A stretch of DNA of 64,000 nucleotides from Nocardia australiensis (lineage in GTDB: Bacteria; Actinomycetota; Actinomycetes; Mycobacteriales; Mycobacteriaceae): positions 124,001 to 188,000 of the forward strand of contig NZ_JAJFZM010000017.1 in assembly GCF_020733705.1 (NCBI RefSeq). The letters are read 5' to 3'. Positions 9,362 through 17,665 of the stretch are shown here, in pieces. A program made the position numbers and the translations under genes. The notes beneath the pieces were generated by a model. The model was not told where the DNA came from, did not search any database, and saw only the letters and a list, made by a program, of their open reading frames with translations. Position 1 is the first letter of the stretch; the number at the start of each line of letters is the position of its first letter.

Positions 9362-9862
9362 ATGACCAGCATGGAAGCTCGTTTCCGGGATGCTGCCCGG
9401 ACCGTGCCACTGCCCAGCCCGTGGAACTTGTCTGCCTATTTGGCGGGCGTTGCCGCGCACCGCGGCAGGTCGATCTCGCTGCACCAGGTTCCCGCGCCCG
9501 CACTCGCGGAGGCCGGCTGCCGGGGCAGCGGACTGTGGGTCGCGCGCAAACATGACGACATCATCATTTACGACTCCGGCGTCACTGAGCGCAATGCCGA
9601 GCACATCATCCTGCACGAAGTGGGCCACATGCTGCTTGGACACGACAGCGAGGACACCGACCTCGACCGCGCGCCCGGCCCCACCCTGGCCACGCTGCTG
9701 CCCTCGATCTCGCCGTCGTCGATCCGGCATATCCTCGGCCGCAACGACTTCGGCGCCGAACGCGAACAAGAAGCGGAAGTCTTCGCCGATATGACCATGG
9801 TCTACGCGACTCTCCCCCGCCGCCGCGACCGATCGTTCCGCCTCTTCGGCCGCCGCCGCTGA
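9362..9862 (+). CDS. ImmA/IrrE-like zinc metallopeptidase
   Basis: About 166 residues from the ATG at 9362 (GTG at 9350 and ATG at 9371 are alternatives). The core is IIYDSGVTERNAEHIILHEV followed by GHMLLGH, giving the HEXXH zinc motif HEVGH; a downstream acidic segment EREQEAEVFADM supplies the third-ligand glutamate typical of COG2856. Related peptidases cleave or derepress XRE-type repressors. The same-strand XRE gene just upstream makes it a candidate partner, but the 260 bp gap with an opposite-strand fragment argues against one simple operon. Confidence 0.8.
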   Translation: MTSMEARFRDAARTVPLPSPWNLSAYLAGVAAHRGRSISLHQVPAPALAEAGCRGSGLWVARKHDDIIIYDSGVTERNAEHIILHEVGHMLLGHDSEDTDLDRAPGPTLATLLPSISPSSIRHILGRNDFGAEREQEAEVFADMTMVYATLPRRRDRSFRLFGRRR

Positions 9863-9919
9863 TCCCACCTGCCGCCGAACCTGACATTCCCCGCGGCACT
9901 CCTCGCCGAGCCCGCTCGG

Positions 9920-10684
9920 CTATGTCCTGTTCGCGAGCATGTAGTCGGTGCCGCCGATATATGTGGTGTGGCCGGGGGCGGCTTCGGCAGTGGTCGCCGC
10001 GACCACCGCGGCGGCGAAGTCTTCGATGGTGGGCAGCGGACCATGGTCGCGACGCGCCGAGACCGCGTCGGGGTTCCGGCGTTCCAGCAGCCGCACGATC
10101 ATGGTTCCGTCGATCATGTCGCCGGATACGACATTCAGGCCGACGCCGTTGGCGGTGAGTTCGGGGATCATCGCACGTAATCCGTCTTCACCTGCGCGTT
10201 TACTGGCCGCGATGGGCTCGTAGTCGGCCGGCACCGGTTTGCGACCGTGGAAGTGGGCCTGGTGGCTGGTGACGAAAACGATGCGTGCGCCGGAATGCAT
10301 GTGTGGCAACGCCGTTCGCACCAGCCCGAGTTGGGCGTCGCGGTTGATGGCCATGGCGTAGTCGGGGCTCGCCTGCCGTTCCAGTCCACCGGAGGCATTG
10401 AGCACCAGCACATCCAAGCGGCCGAAGCGTTCGACGACCCCCTCGATGAGCGCGCGCACGGACTCGAGGTCGGTAATATCGGCGCCCGCCGTCGAGGCAC
10501 TGCCGCCCGCAGCGATGATATCGGCGGCCAAACGCTCGGCGCGGGCGCGCTTTTCGCGATAGTTGATGATCACATGATCGCCGCGGGCGGCCGCGAGTCG
10601 GGCGGTTTCGGCACCGATGCCACGCGAGGCCCCGGTGATCAGGACAATCCGCTGCTCGCCCGAGTTTCCTGTTTCGCCCACCAT
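9920..10684 (-). CDS. Short-chain dehydrogenase/reductase, atypical active site
   Basis: 254 residues from the ATG at 10684, which has a good ribosome site (GAGAGGAAA). Cofactor motif TGASRGIG and NAS (LVLNASGG) are classical SDR. The catalytic strand VFVTSHQ carries the serine, but where YxxxK is expected the sequence is IAASK (in ADYEPIAASKRAGED): the lysine is present and the tyrosine position is isoleucine, with a tyrosine four residues earlier. Catalysis may therefore be altered. It is divergent from an HxlR regulator across 58 bp that contain a near-perfect palindrome, so it is very likely that regulator's target. Confidence 0.85.
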   Translation of the reverse strand: MVGETGNSGEQRIVLITGASRGIGAETARLAAARGDHVIINYREKRARAERLAADIIAAGGSASTAGADITDLESVRALIEGVVERFGRLDVLVLNASGGLERQASPDYAMAINRDAQLGLVRTALPHMHSGARIVFVTSHQAHFHGRKPVPADYEPIAASKRAGEDGLRAMIPELTANGVGLNVVSGDMIDGTMIVRLLERRNPDAVSARRDHGPLPTIEDFAAAVVAATTAEAAPGHTTYIGGTDYMLANRT

Positions 10685-10716
10685 TTTCCTCTCGACTACC
10701 CGCGGCCATGCTTCTG

Positions 10717-10744
10717 ATTTAGAACTACTATCGTGGTTCGAAAT
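10717..10744. promoter_or_regulatory. Palindromic operator between SDR and hxlR-type gene
   Basis: Two 12-base arms (10717-10728 and 10733-10744) flank a 4-base spacer and match at 10 of 12 positions; the core is GAACTACTATCGTGGTTC. The right arm runs into the ATG of the regulator at 10743. This is the expected form of an HxlR-family dimer site that represses both divergent genes. Confidence 0.65.
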
Positions 10745-11099
10745 GAGAAGCGCAAGTGGAGCAAAGCCGTCACGCGGCCGGGCCGATCCGGCGCACGAGC
10801 CGATGCTGGCGACCATGGAACTCATCGGCCAGCGCTGGATGCTGCGTGTCTTGTGGGAGCTGGAGCCCGGCTGTCTGGGCTTCCTGGAACTGCGCCGCCG
10901 AATGGGCAACTGCTCGTCGAGCATGCTCTCGACCCGCCTGCAGCACCTGCAGATCGCCGGGCTGATCACGAAGAACCCCGATAAGACCTACGAGCTGACA
11001 GCCGCGGGAACCGAACTCGGCGCGGCCATGCAGTCGGTGTGGGAGTGGTCTAGACGGTGGTCCGAAACCGTGACAACGCCGGAGCACGACGCCGAGTAA
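10743..11099 (+). CDS. HxlR-family winged-helix regulator
   Basis: 118 residues. HxlR signature: MELIGQRWMLRVLWEL, LRRRMGNCSSSMLSTRLQHL, then GLITKNPDKTYELTAAGTEL and a helix with WEWSRRW. Some HxlR members sense electrophiles through cysteines; here one cysteine lies in the wing-proximal turn (GNCSSS) and one near LEPGCLGF. No ribosome site precedes the ATG at 10743 and the palindromic operator overlaps it, so a leaderless transcript is likely. Divergent from the SDR gene, which it probably controls. Confidence 0.87.
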   Translation: MRSASGAKPSRGRADPAHEPMLATMELIGQRWMLRVLWELEPGCLGFLELRRRMGNCSSSMLSTRLQHLQIAGLITKNPDKTYELTAAGTELGAAMQSVWEWSRRWSETVTTPEHDAE

Positions 11100-11131
11100 C
11101 GCCACACCGCCGATCCGCACCCGCACACGAC

Positions 11132-11167
11132 GAAGGCGGCTCCCAAACCAACCAGGGAGCCGCCTTC
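11132..11167. terminator. Bidirectional hairpin between convergent genes
   Basis: Perfect 13-base arms GAAGGCGGCTCCC and its complement (11132-11144, 11155-11167) with a 10-base loop, 33 bp after the HxlR stop and 15 bp before the end of the convergent lipoprotein gene. Confidence 0.85.
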
Positions 11168-11181
11168 CCGCATTCGCGAAG

Positions 11182-12546
11182 CTATTTCAGCCGCAGCTTG
11201 CCGAACAGGCCGTCCTTCTCATCGTCCGGACCCGCCGTGAAATACAGCGAGTCGCTGTCGCCGAGGCTTTCGCCATTGCCGAACATCAGGGCCCACAGCC
11301 CTTCGATCTCGACCGGCTTGCCGTCGGCATCGCGCAGATAGTCGACGAACTTTCCGGTGGTGTCGTCATAGGCAAGGACTTGGCCGAGGCCGCCGAAGTT
11401 GCCGACGAGCAGCTTGCCACTGAGCGGACCGAAGTTATCCGGTGCGACGGTGACCGCCCACGGCGCGTTGAGGCGGTTGCCGTCATCGAGGATGCGAATA
11501 AGCTTGCCGGTCTCGTCGAACTCCGCGACCTTCCCCTTGGCAGGCTTGCCGTCGGCGGCCTTGTCCTGATCCTTGTCGAGCGAATCCTCTTCGCCCGCAT
11601 CGATCTTGGTCGCGTCGTCCTCATCGGGTTTGGTCACCGCGTATGAAACGAACACCCGCTTGCCGATAGTGCTGACATTGAACGGCGCCGCATCACCTGG
11701 CTTGACCTTTCTGCCCTTGTCGGCGGCGGCCGAGTCGATCGGATCGCCGGTGGCGAACGGGTTGAGGAAGCCCGCGGTCGGGATCGGCTGCCAGTTCTGG
11801 TCGAACGTGCGAATCTGCGGGTCGGCGCCGAAGTCGGCGGCGAGCAGCTTGTCGCCCGACGGCGCGAGTGCGATGCCCAAGAACTGCATGCCCTGCGGTT
11901 GTCCGTCGAACATCAAGTTGGCAGGGCCGTCGTGCCGGACGATCTGCCCCTCGAAGCCCTGTTCGGTCCAGCCCACGATCTTGCCGGAGTCGGTGGCGAA
12001 GATGAAGCGTGCGGAACCGGTGAGCAGCTGCGGTGCGCCGTCCACATCGACCGGCTGGTCACGCACGACAAAGACGTCCGAGGTGATCGGCGCGCCGTTG
12101 AAAACGACACCGGTGGTCTTGCCCTGACTCTTGTCCGAGGTGTCGGCATCGGCTCCGGGAATGGTGACGATCTTCAGCGGATCCTGGAACAGCTTCTGCA
12201 CCACGGGATCCGGTGAGGCCGTGACATCGCCGACGAATTGGAACGACTTGCCGCCCGCGCCGACCCAGAAGTGTCCGCCCGCACCCTTCGGGCGATTGGC
12301 CAGGCCCCACGCGTTCACCAGGTCGGGATCGGTGAATTGGGCCTTGTACTCGGCGTTGTTGGCGGCGAGGTTGGTCTGTTCATAGTGATTGCCATCGAGG
12401 GCGGGCACGTCGTTCGACGATTCCGAATCCGAGCAGGCGGCCGCGACGATCAGTGCGGCACCCAGCACTGATACGCGCATCAGACCGTGTCGGGTCCGCG
12501 ACCGCCACGCACCGGTTCGGTGCGACTCACTCCAGCGTCCGTTCAA
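11182..12546 (-). CDS. TIGR03118-family lipoprotein
   Basis: About 454 residues. The N-terminus has arginines, a hydrophobic stretch VLGAALIVAAACSD and a lipobox ending in AAC, so it should be an exported lipoprotein. The rest is a beta-propeller-like TIGR03118 protein: LVNAWGLANRPKG, repeated GVVFNG/FIFATDSGKIVGW blocks, LLVGNFG, and the end PDDEKDGLFGKL. The TTG at 12546 is preferred because GAAAGGA lies 8 bases upstream; the ATG at 12480 would leave a shorter signal region. Function is unknown. An IdeR-like iron box lies 40 bp upstream of the start, suggesting iron-dependent control. Confidence 0.82.
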   Translation of the reverse strand: MNGRWSESHRTGAWRSRTRHGLMRVSVLGAALIVAAACSDSESSNDVPALDGNHYEQTNLAANNAEYKAQFTDPDLVNAWGLANRPKGAGGHFWVGAGGKSFQFVGDVTASPDPVVQKLFQDPLKIVTIPGADADTSDKSQGKTTGVVFNGAPITSDVFVVRDQPVDVDGAPQLLTGSARFIFATDSGKIVGWTEQGFEGQIVRHDGPANLMFDGQPQGMQFLGIALAPSGDKLLAADFGADPQIRTFDQNWQPIPTAGFLNPFATGDPIDSAAADKGRKVKPGDAAPFNVSTIGKRVFVSYAVTKPDEDDATKIDAGEEDSLDKDQDKAADGKPAKGKVAEFDETGKLIRILDDGNRLNAPWAVTVAPDNFGPLSGKLLVGNFGGLGQVLAYDDTTGKFVDYLRDADGKPVEIEGLWALMFGNGESLGDSDSLYFTAGPDDEKDGLFGKLRLK

Positions 12547-12586
12547 CTTCTTTGTCCTTTCAGCCGCATACCAACCCTCTTGGCAA

Positions 12587-12605
12587 TTAGGCGACGCTAA
12601 CCTTA
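12587..12605. promoter_or_regulatory. IdeR/DtxR-type iron box
   Basis: TTAGGCGACGCTAACCTTA matches the mycobacterial IdeR consensus TTAGGTTAGGCTAACCTAA at 15 of 19 positions, including both outer half-sites nearly complete. It lies between the divergent TIGR03118 lipoprotein gene (start 12546) and nitrobindin-like gene (start 12667), in promoter range of both. Confidence 0.6.
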
Positions 12606-12666
12606 ACGTGACGGAATATCGGGAGTATCGGAACACCCCGCAAACGGCAGGTTTAAGCTGTCCGCC

Positions 12667-13164
12667 GTGGTCGAACCCCAACCGTCCGTCGCCCCCCATC
12701 CCGATATCGCACTCCTGGCACCACTGCTGGGCACCTGGCGCGGCACCGGGCACGGCGAGTACCCGACCATCGACCCGTTCGACTATGTCGAGGAGATCCA
12801 CTTCGGCCATCTCGGTCGACCGTTCCTCACCTACCGGCAACGCACCCGCGCCGCCGACGGCAGCAGGGCGATGCACGCCGAAACCGGCTATCTGCGGTGC
12901 CCGCGACCGGACCGGGTGGAGCTGATCCTCGCCCACCCCACCGGCATCACCGAGATCTGCGAAGGCTCACTTGCGATCACCGACGGCCGGGTCCACATCG
13001 AGCTCGACTCGACCACCATCGGACGCAGCAGTACCGCGAAACTGGTGACCGCCCTTGGCCGTTCGATCCGGCTCTCGGGCGACACCATTGACTACACCCT
13101 GCGCATGGCCGCAGTCGGCGAGCCGCTGCAACACCACCTCGCCGCCACCTTGCACCGAGCCTGA
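12667..13164 (+). CDS. Nitrobindin-like heme-binding (FABP-fold) protein
   Basis: 165 residues, a ten-stranded barrel of the nitrobindin/THAP4 family. The signature LLGTWRGTGHGEYPTI near the N-terminus is diagnostic; YVEEIHFGHLGRPFLTYRQR and MHAETGYLR follow. Known members bind ferric heme and isomerise peroxynitrite to nitrate. The heme-ligand histidine is expected near the C-terminus, where EPLQHHLAATLHRA offers candidates. GTG start at 12667. It is divergent from the TIGR03118 gene and shares the iron-box region, which would fit iron- or heme-linked control. Confidence 0.88.
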   Translation: MVEPQPSVAPHPDIALLAPLLGTWRGTGHGEYPTIDPFDYVEEIHFGHLGRPFLTYRQRTRAADGSRAMHAETGYLRCPRPDRVELILAHPTGITEICEGSLAITDGRVHIELDSTTIGRSSTAKLVTALGRSIRLSGDTIDYTLRMAAVGEPLQHHLAATLHRA

Positions 13165-13265
13165 ACCGGCCCGATTTCCGTCGGCGCTAGCACACCGCAG
13201 CGCGAGATAGCTGATCACAGGTCCGATAAAATTCGAGGAAAAATGTGATCCGCGACATAGCGTGT

Positions 13266-13280
13266 GTCACGATATGTGAC
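13266..13280. promoter_or_regulatory. Short palindrome upstream of the small secreted ORF
   Basis: GTCACGATATGTGAC: perfect 5-base arms around a 5-base centre, about 105 bp before the ATG at 13385. It could be an operator; the regulator is unknown. Confidence 0.35.
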
Positions 13281-13384
13281 CGGCCACTTCGACGCTTATC
13301 GCACGCGTTTACTTCGTGGACCACCCTGCTGGGGAGAGCTCGAAACCCTTTCACGTCGATACCCTGACCCGAGGGAGCCGAACA

Positions 13385-13648
13385 ATGAAAAGGTCAACCA
13401 CCATCCTCGCAACCGCAGGTCTGATTCTGGGCGGCGCTGCCGCCATTCAAGTGCTCGACGGCGGAGACGCCGGGACCGCAACACCGGTCGTAGAACCCCA
13501 TGGCCGGATCGAGTTGACGGTCTCCGATATCAAATGCATTCAGTATCCGGCGGGCAACGCCGCGAACATATCGCGGGTGACCGCGACGGCGTTGTCCGAA
13601 CTACCGCCCTTCACGAGCAACGTGGCAAACGCGATATCCCCTCGGTAG
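13385..13648 (+). CDS. Small secreted protein, probably C-terminally truncated
   Basis: 87 codons from an ATG with a good ribosome site (GAGGGAGCC). Residues 1-25 form a signal peptide (MKRSTTILATAGLILGGAAA). About 25 residues later the frame (ELTVSDIKC) enters DNA antisense to the 3' end of the convergent PBP gene, overlapping it by 109 bp. The N-terminal half looks like a real exported actinobacterial protein; the C-terminal part looks like accidental read-through, so the gene has probably lost its original 3' end. Function unknown. Confidence 0.45.
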   Translation: MKRSTTILATAGLILGGAAAIQVLDGGDAGTATPVVEPHGRIELTVSDIKCIQYPAGNAANISRVTATALSELPPFTSNVANAISPR

Positions 13649-15327
13649 CCGACGAACCATGAGTGCGATCCGCCGTCGACCTCGGCCTCTCCGGTCTTGC
13701 CGTAGACCTCGCCCTGGTCAGCGATCCGCTCTGCGGTACCACCGGTAACCACCAGACGCATCATCGAACGCAACCCATCGACCACCTCCGGTGCGATGGC
13801 CGACCGCTCGCCGTCGATCTCGGTGGTGCGACCGGCAATCAGATACGGCACCGGCGCCGATCCGTGCGCGATCGTCGCCGCCATCATCGCCATACCGAAT
13901 GGACTCACCACAACTTTGCCCTGGCCGATGCCGTCCTCGGTGCGCTGGATCAGGTCATCGGATGACGGCACCGAACCCGACGTCGCCGGTAGGCCCACGA
14001 TCGTGTAGCCCGGTCCCACTCCCAACTTCGCCGCAGCCGTATGCAGCGCGTCACCCGGCAACTCGCTGGCGAGTTTCGCGAACGAGGTGTTGCAAGAACG
14101 TTCGTACGCCCTGGCCATCGACACCGAGCCGAGTGCGAACATGTCGTAATTGGGAATTGTCCGCTCGCCGATCACGATCTGGCTCGGGCACGGCACCATT
14201 GTGTCTGGGTTGACCGTTCCAGCCGACATCGCCGCGGTCGCGGTGACCGTCTTGAAGACCGAACCAGGCGGATACTGTCCGATGGTCGCCACCGGACCAT
14301 CCCGATCGGCGGCCGGATTCTGCGCGACCGCCAGGATCGCACCGCTGGATGGGCGCAGCGCCACTATCATGGTCTGCTCGGTGCGAGCGTCGACGGCGCG
14401 CTGCGCGGCGTTCTGTACAAAACGGTCCACGCTGAGCGAGAACGACGGCGCGGGCTGCGAAGCCACCTCGGTGAGCACATCGGTATCGGCACCATTGGAG
14501 TTCATGGTGACCACACTCCAACCCGCCTTGCCGTCTACCTCGGCGATCACCGTTTTACGCACCTGCGCGAGCAGATCCGGCGCGAAGTTCCGGTCGGTGG
14601 CGACCATGTCCCACTGCTGGGTAAGCGTCACCCCCGGCAAACCGATGAGATCGGCACTCACCTCGTTGAATTCTTTCTCGCTCAACAACTCGACGGTATA
14701 GGCGTCCTTCGCCGACCGCGCCGAGCGCAGGATGGCCTCTGGGGTCAGCCGTTCATCGAATCGGTGCAGCGCCGCGGCCAGGGAGTTCGCAACGAAGTTC
14801 GGATCGGGTGCATCGGTGACGGTGAAAGTGACCCGAGTAACCTTGCCCGGCACCAGCACGTCGCTGCCGGACTGCTCGTTCACCCTGGCACGCGGCGCGG
14901 GATTGGCGCGCAATGCCATGGTCTGGGTGTCACCGAGATTGGGATGGATGTCCGAAGATGTCCAACGCACCATCCAGCGTCCGTCGCTGCGGCCCATCTG
15001 TAGTTGGCCGGTGTAGCGCCAGGTCCGGTCCTTGGGCAGCCGCCATTCGTAGGTGTAGTCGACGGTCGCGGTATCGCCGGTCACCCTGGCCGCGCCCGAA
15101 TGCGCCGACAGTTTTTCGGCCTGCAGGTGCTCCCATGCGGAACCCATTGCCGCAGTGGCTTTCTCGGGCTGGCTGGTGAACTCGGCCGCAGCGTCGAGAT
15201 CACGATCGGCGAAGGCGGAGAGGAAGGCGTCCGCCGCCGGAACCGGTCCTTGTGAGCTCGCCGAACAGGCGGTACCCGCAGCCGCGAGCACCGCGACGGC
15301 CAGCGTGATCAGCATGCGTCTCGACAT
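13540..15327 (-). CDS. Penicillin-binding lipoprotein (transpeptidase)
   Basis: 595 residues; peptidoglycan D,D-transpeptidase, homologous by order and motifs to M. tuberculosis Rv2864c. Lipobox VLAAAGTACSAS at the N-terminus marks membrane anchoring. An MecA_N/NTF2-like domain follows (VPAADAFLSAFADRDLDAAA, residues about 30-140), then a dimerisation region, then the catalytic domain with SxxK in PPGSVFKTVTA, SxN in RSCNTSF and KTG in YGKTGEAE. Start at 15327 is chosen for the signal peptide. It lies 76 bp after the GNAT gene in the ispG-side core block. Confidence 0.93.
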   Translation of the reverse strand: MSRRMLITLAVAVLAAAGTACSASSQGPVPAADAFLSAFADRDLDAAAEFTSQPEKATAAMGSAWEHLQAEKLSAHSGAARVTGDTATVDYTYEWRLPKDRTWRYTGQLQMGRSDGRWMVRWTSSDIHPNLGDTQTMALRANPAPRARVNEQSGSDVLVPGKVTRVTFTVTDAPDPNFVANSLAAALHRFDERLTPEAILRSARSAKDAYTVELLSEKEFNEVSADLIGLPGVTLTQQWDMVATDRNFAPDLLAQVRKTVIAEVDGKAGWSVVTMNSNGADTDVLTEVASQPAPSFSLSVDRFVQNAAQRAVDARTEQTMIVALRPSSGAILAVAQNPAADRDGPVATIGQYPPGSVFKTVTATAAMSAGTVNPDTMVPCPSQIVIGERTIPNYDMFALGSVSMARAYERSCNTSFAKLASELPGDALHTAAAKLGVGPGYTIVGLPATSGSVPSSDDLIQRTEDGIGQGKVVVSPFGMAMMAATIAHGSAPVPYLIAGRTTEIDGERSAIAPEVVDGLRSMMRLVVTGGTAERIADQGEVYGKTGEAEVDGGSHSWFVGYRGDIAFATLLVKGGSSDNAVAVTRDMFAALPAGY

Positions 15328-15403
15328 CGGCACCGATGGTAGTAGCCATCGACGAGCAAACGCCTGTGGCGCACCGTAGTTCGGCCGAACAGACAACGAT
15401 TCT

Positions 15404-16267
15404 TCAGTCGAGCAGCACCGTGGCGAAAGTAGCGATCTGCTGAAATCCGACCCTACAGTAGGCGCGGCGGGCAATCACATTGAAGTCATTCACGTACAGA
15501 CTGGCGGTGCGCCCGGAGGCAATCACGGCATTGGCCACCGCGGCAGTGCCACCGGTGCCGAGCCCAGCACCACGGTGCTCCGGGTGCACCCATACGCCCT
15601 GGATCTGGCCGGTGCGCCGCGACAGCGATCCCACCTCGGCCTTGAAGACCACCGCATCGTCGTCGAAACGTGCCCAGGCACGGCCGGATTGGATCAGGCT
15701 GGTAATCCGCCTGCGATAGCCGCGGCCACCGTCACCGGCCCGCGGGTCCACACCGACCTCCTCGATGAACATCGCGATCGCGGCGGTCAGGTAGCGATCC
15801 ACCTCATCTGGCCGGACCCGGCGGACCTTCGCGTCCACGGTGGCGAGCGCGGGCTGTCCGAGCGCGAGCAATGGTTGCTCAGCGCGCACCTCGCGCTCCG
15901 GACCCCAATGTGTGGCGAGCATTTCCCACAGCGGTAGCGCCAACTCCTGGCGTCCGACCACCGAGGAACACACCCGCGGCCACCGCACCGCTCGATCCGC
16001 GAACGCGCGCAACGCGTCCCGGTCACCGCGCAACGGCATCATGTTGGCACCCGAGAAACACAGCGAGTCCGACGGCCCGCCACGGCTCCACAACTCGCCG
16101 TACCCGGCGCCGGTGTCCAAACCGAATTCCTGTAGTCGTGCCGCGATCATGCACGAAGCAACCGGATCGGCATCCAGTACTCGCAGGACCTGTGCCAGGT
16201 CCCGGTTCGTGAGCTGACGCGCGGGGGCGTACTTCGCCCGTCGCGTCGGCTCCAGCAGACTCCGCAC
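15404..16267 (-). CDS. GNAT N-acetyltransferase with DUF4081 N-terminal domain
   Basis: 287 residues from the GTG at 16267. The N-terminal part (NRDLAQVLRVLDADPVASCM, then LCFSGANMMPL) is the DUF4081-type domain seen in the M. tuberculosis Rv2867c homologue. The C-terminal GNAT domain has the acetyl-CoA loop VWVHPEHRGAGLGTGGTAAV and SLYVNDFNVIARRAYCRVGF. Substrate unknown. It sits between ispG and the PBP lipoprotein, the conserved order in mycobacteria and Nocardia, which hints at a cell-envelope or stress role. Confidence 0.88.
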   Translation of the reverse strand: MRSLLEPTRRAKYAPARQLTNRDLAQVLRVLDADPVASCMIAARLQEFGLDTGAGYGELWSRGGPSDSLCFSGANMMPLRGDRDALRAFADRAVRWPRVCSSVVGRQELALPLWEMLATHWGPEREVRAEQPLLALGQPALATVDAKVRRVRPDEVDRYLTAAIAMFIEEVGVDPRAGDGGRGYRRRITSLIQSGRAWARFDDDAVVFKAEVGSLSRRTGQIQGVWVHPEHRGAGLGTGGTAAVANAVIASGRTASLYVNDFNVIARRAYCRVGFQQIATFATVLLD

Positions 16268-16351
16268 GCTGACAGCCTGCCACGAATCGGCCCGCGTGGC
16301 ACGCCGATGCCGAATAGCAATCACGACCCGGCGCATACGAGCGCCGTACAC

Positions 16352-17503
16352 CTAGCCGACGGTGACTACCGGATCCCCCGCGCCCATGTCCATCTGCTCG
16401 GCCAAACGCATAGCTTCCTCGATCAAGGTTTCCACGATCTGCGCCTCAGGCACCGTCTTGATGACCTCGCCCTTGACGAAGATCTGTCCCTTGCCGTTGC
16501 CGGAGGCAACACCGAGATCGGCCTCGCGAGCCTCACCGGGACCGTTGACGACGCAGCCCATCACAGCCACCCGCAGCGGCACCTCCATGCCTTCCAACCC
16601 GGCGCTCACCTCGTTGGCCAGCGTGTAGACGTCGACCTGGGCGCGCCCGCACGACGGGCACGATACGATCTCCAGCTTGCGTGGCCGCAAGTTCAACGAT
16701 TGCAGGATCTGCCCGCCCACCTTGACCTCTTCCGCGGGCGGCGCGGACAGGGACACCCGGATCGTGTCACCGATGCCTTCCGACAGCAGCGCACCGAACG
16801 CCACCGCCGACTTGACGGTGCCCTGAAATGCCGGCCCCGCCTCGGTCACGCCAAGGTGTAGCGGGTAGTCCGACCGCGCGGCCAACTGCCGGTACGCCTC
16901 GACCATGATCACCGGATCGTTGTGTTTGACCGAGATCTTGATATCGCCGAAGCCGTGCTCCTCGAACAGGCTCGCCTCCCACAGCGCCGACTCGACCAGC
17001 GCCTCCGGGGTGGCCTTGCCGTACTTTTCCAGCATCCGCTTATCCAGCGAACCCGCGTTCACCCCGATGCGAATCGGAATGCCCGCCGCGCCAGCGGCTT
17101 TCGCGACCTCGCCGACCCGGCCGTCGAATTCCTTGATATTGCCCGGGTTCACCCGCACCGCAGCACAGCCCGCGTCGATGGCGGCAAAAATGTAGCGCGG
17201 CTGGAAGTGGATATCGGCGATGACCGGAATCTGGCTCTTACGCGCGATCGTGCCCAACGCGTCCGCATCCTCTTGACGTGGGCACGCCACCCGCACGATG
17301 TCGCAGCCCGAGGCAGTCAGTTCCGCGATCTGCTGCAGGGTGGCGTTGATGTCGTGAGTCTTGGTGGTGGTCATCGACTGCACCGAGATCGGATGATCGC
17401 TGCCGACACCCACGCCGCCGACCATCAGCTGGCGGGTCGTTCGGCGTGGCGCGAGGACGGCCGCGGGCGCGGTCGGCATCCCCAATCCGATTGTGCTGGT
17501 CAC
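16352..17503 (-). CDS. ispG: 4-hydroxy-3-methylbut-2-enyl diphosphate synthase (IspG/GcpE)
   Basis: 383 residues; [4Fe-4S] enzyme of the MEP isoprenoid pathway converting MEcPP to HMBPP. TIM barrel with RVACPRQEDADAL, PVIADIHFQPRY and RVNPGNI; C-terminal cluster-binding cysteines are in SCPSCGR and MGCVVNGPGEA. The GTG at 17503 is preferred; the frame runs open to 17572. It is in the same block as dxr, the second MEP enzyme, with the protease gene rip1 between, exactly as in mycobacteria. Confidence 0.96.
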   Translation of the reverse strand: MTSTIGLGMPTAPAAVLAPRRTTRQLMVGGVGVGSDHPISVQSMTTTKTHDINATLQQIAELTASGCDIVRVACPRQEDADALGTIARKSQIPVIADIHFQPRYIFAAIDAGCAAVRVNPGNIKEFDGRVGEVAKAAGAAGIPIRIGVNAGSLDKRMLEKYGKATPEALVESALWEASLFEEHGFGDIKISVKHNDPVIMVEAYRQLAARSDYPLHLGVTEAGPAFQGTVKSAVAFGALLSEGIGDTIRVSLSAPPAEEVKVGGQILQSLNLRPRKLEIVSCPSCGRAQVDVYTLANEVSAGLEGMEVPLRVAVMGCVVNGPGEAREADLGVASGNGKGQIFVKGEVIKTVPEAQIVETLIEEAMRLAEQMDMGAGDPVVTVG

Positions 17504-17665
17504 TTCCGGCTGCCTACTTTCCTGCGTTTTGGTGAGCCGTTCGCTTACCGAGTTTAGTCGCGCGGTAGCCACTCACCCTGTGACGACCATGACATGGTGG
17601 ATCCCCAATGCCCGCGACAGGGTACCGCGTCGAGGCAGCCGCGGAAAGATACCGGCGGATCTAGG

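Noticed and set aside
10601..10742. Longer start for the HxlR gene at 10617
   Set aside because: The upstream part is antisense to the SDR gene and lacks HxlR similarity; the ATG at 10743 gives the normal family length.
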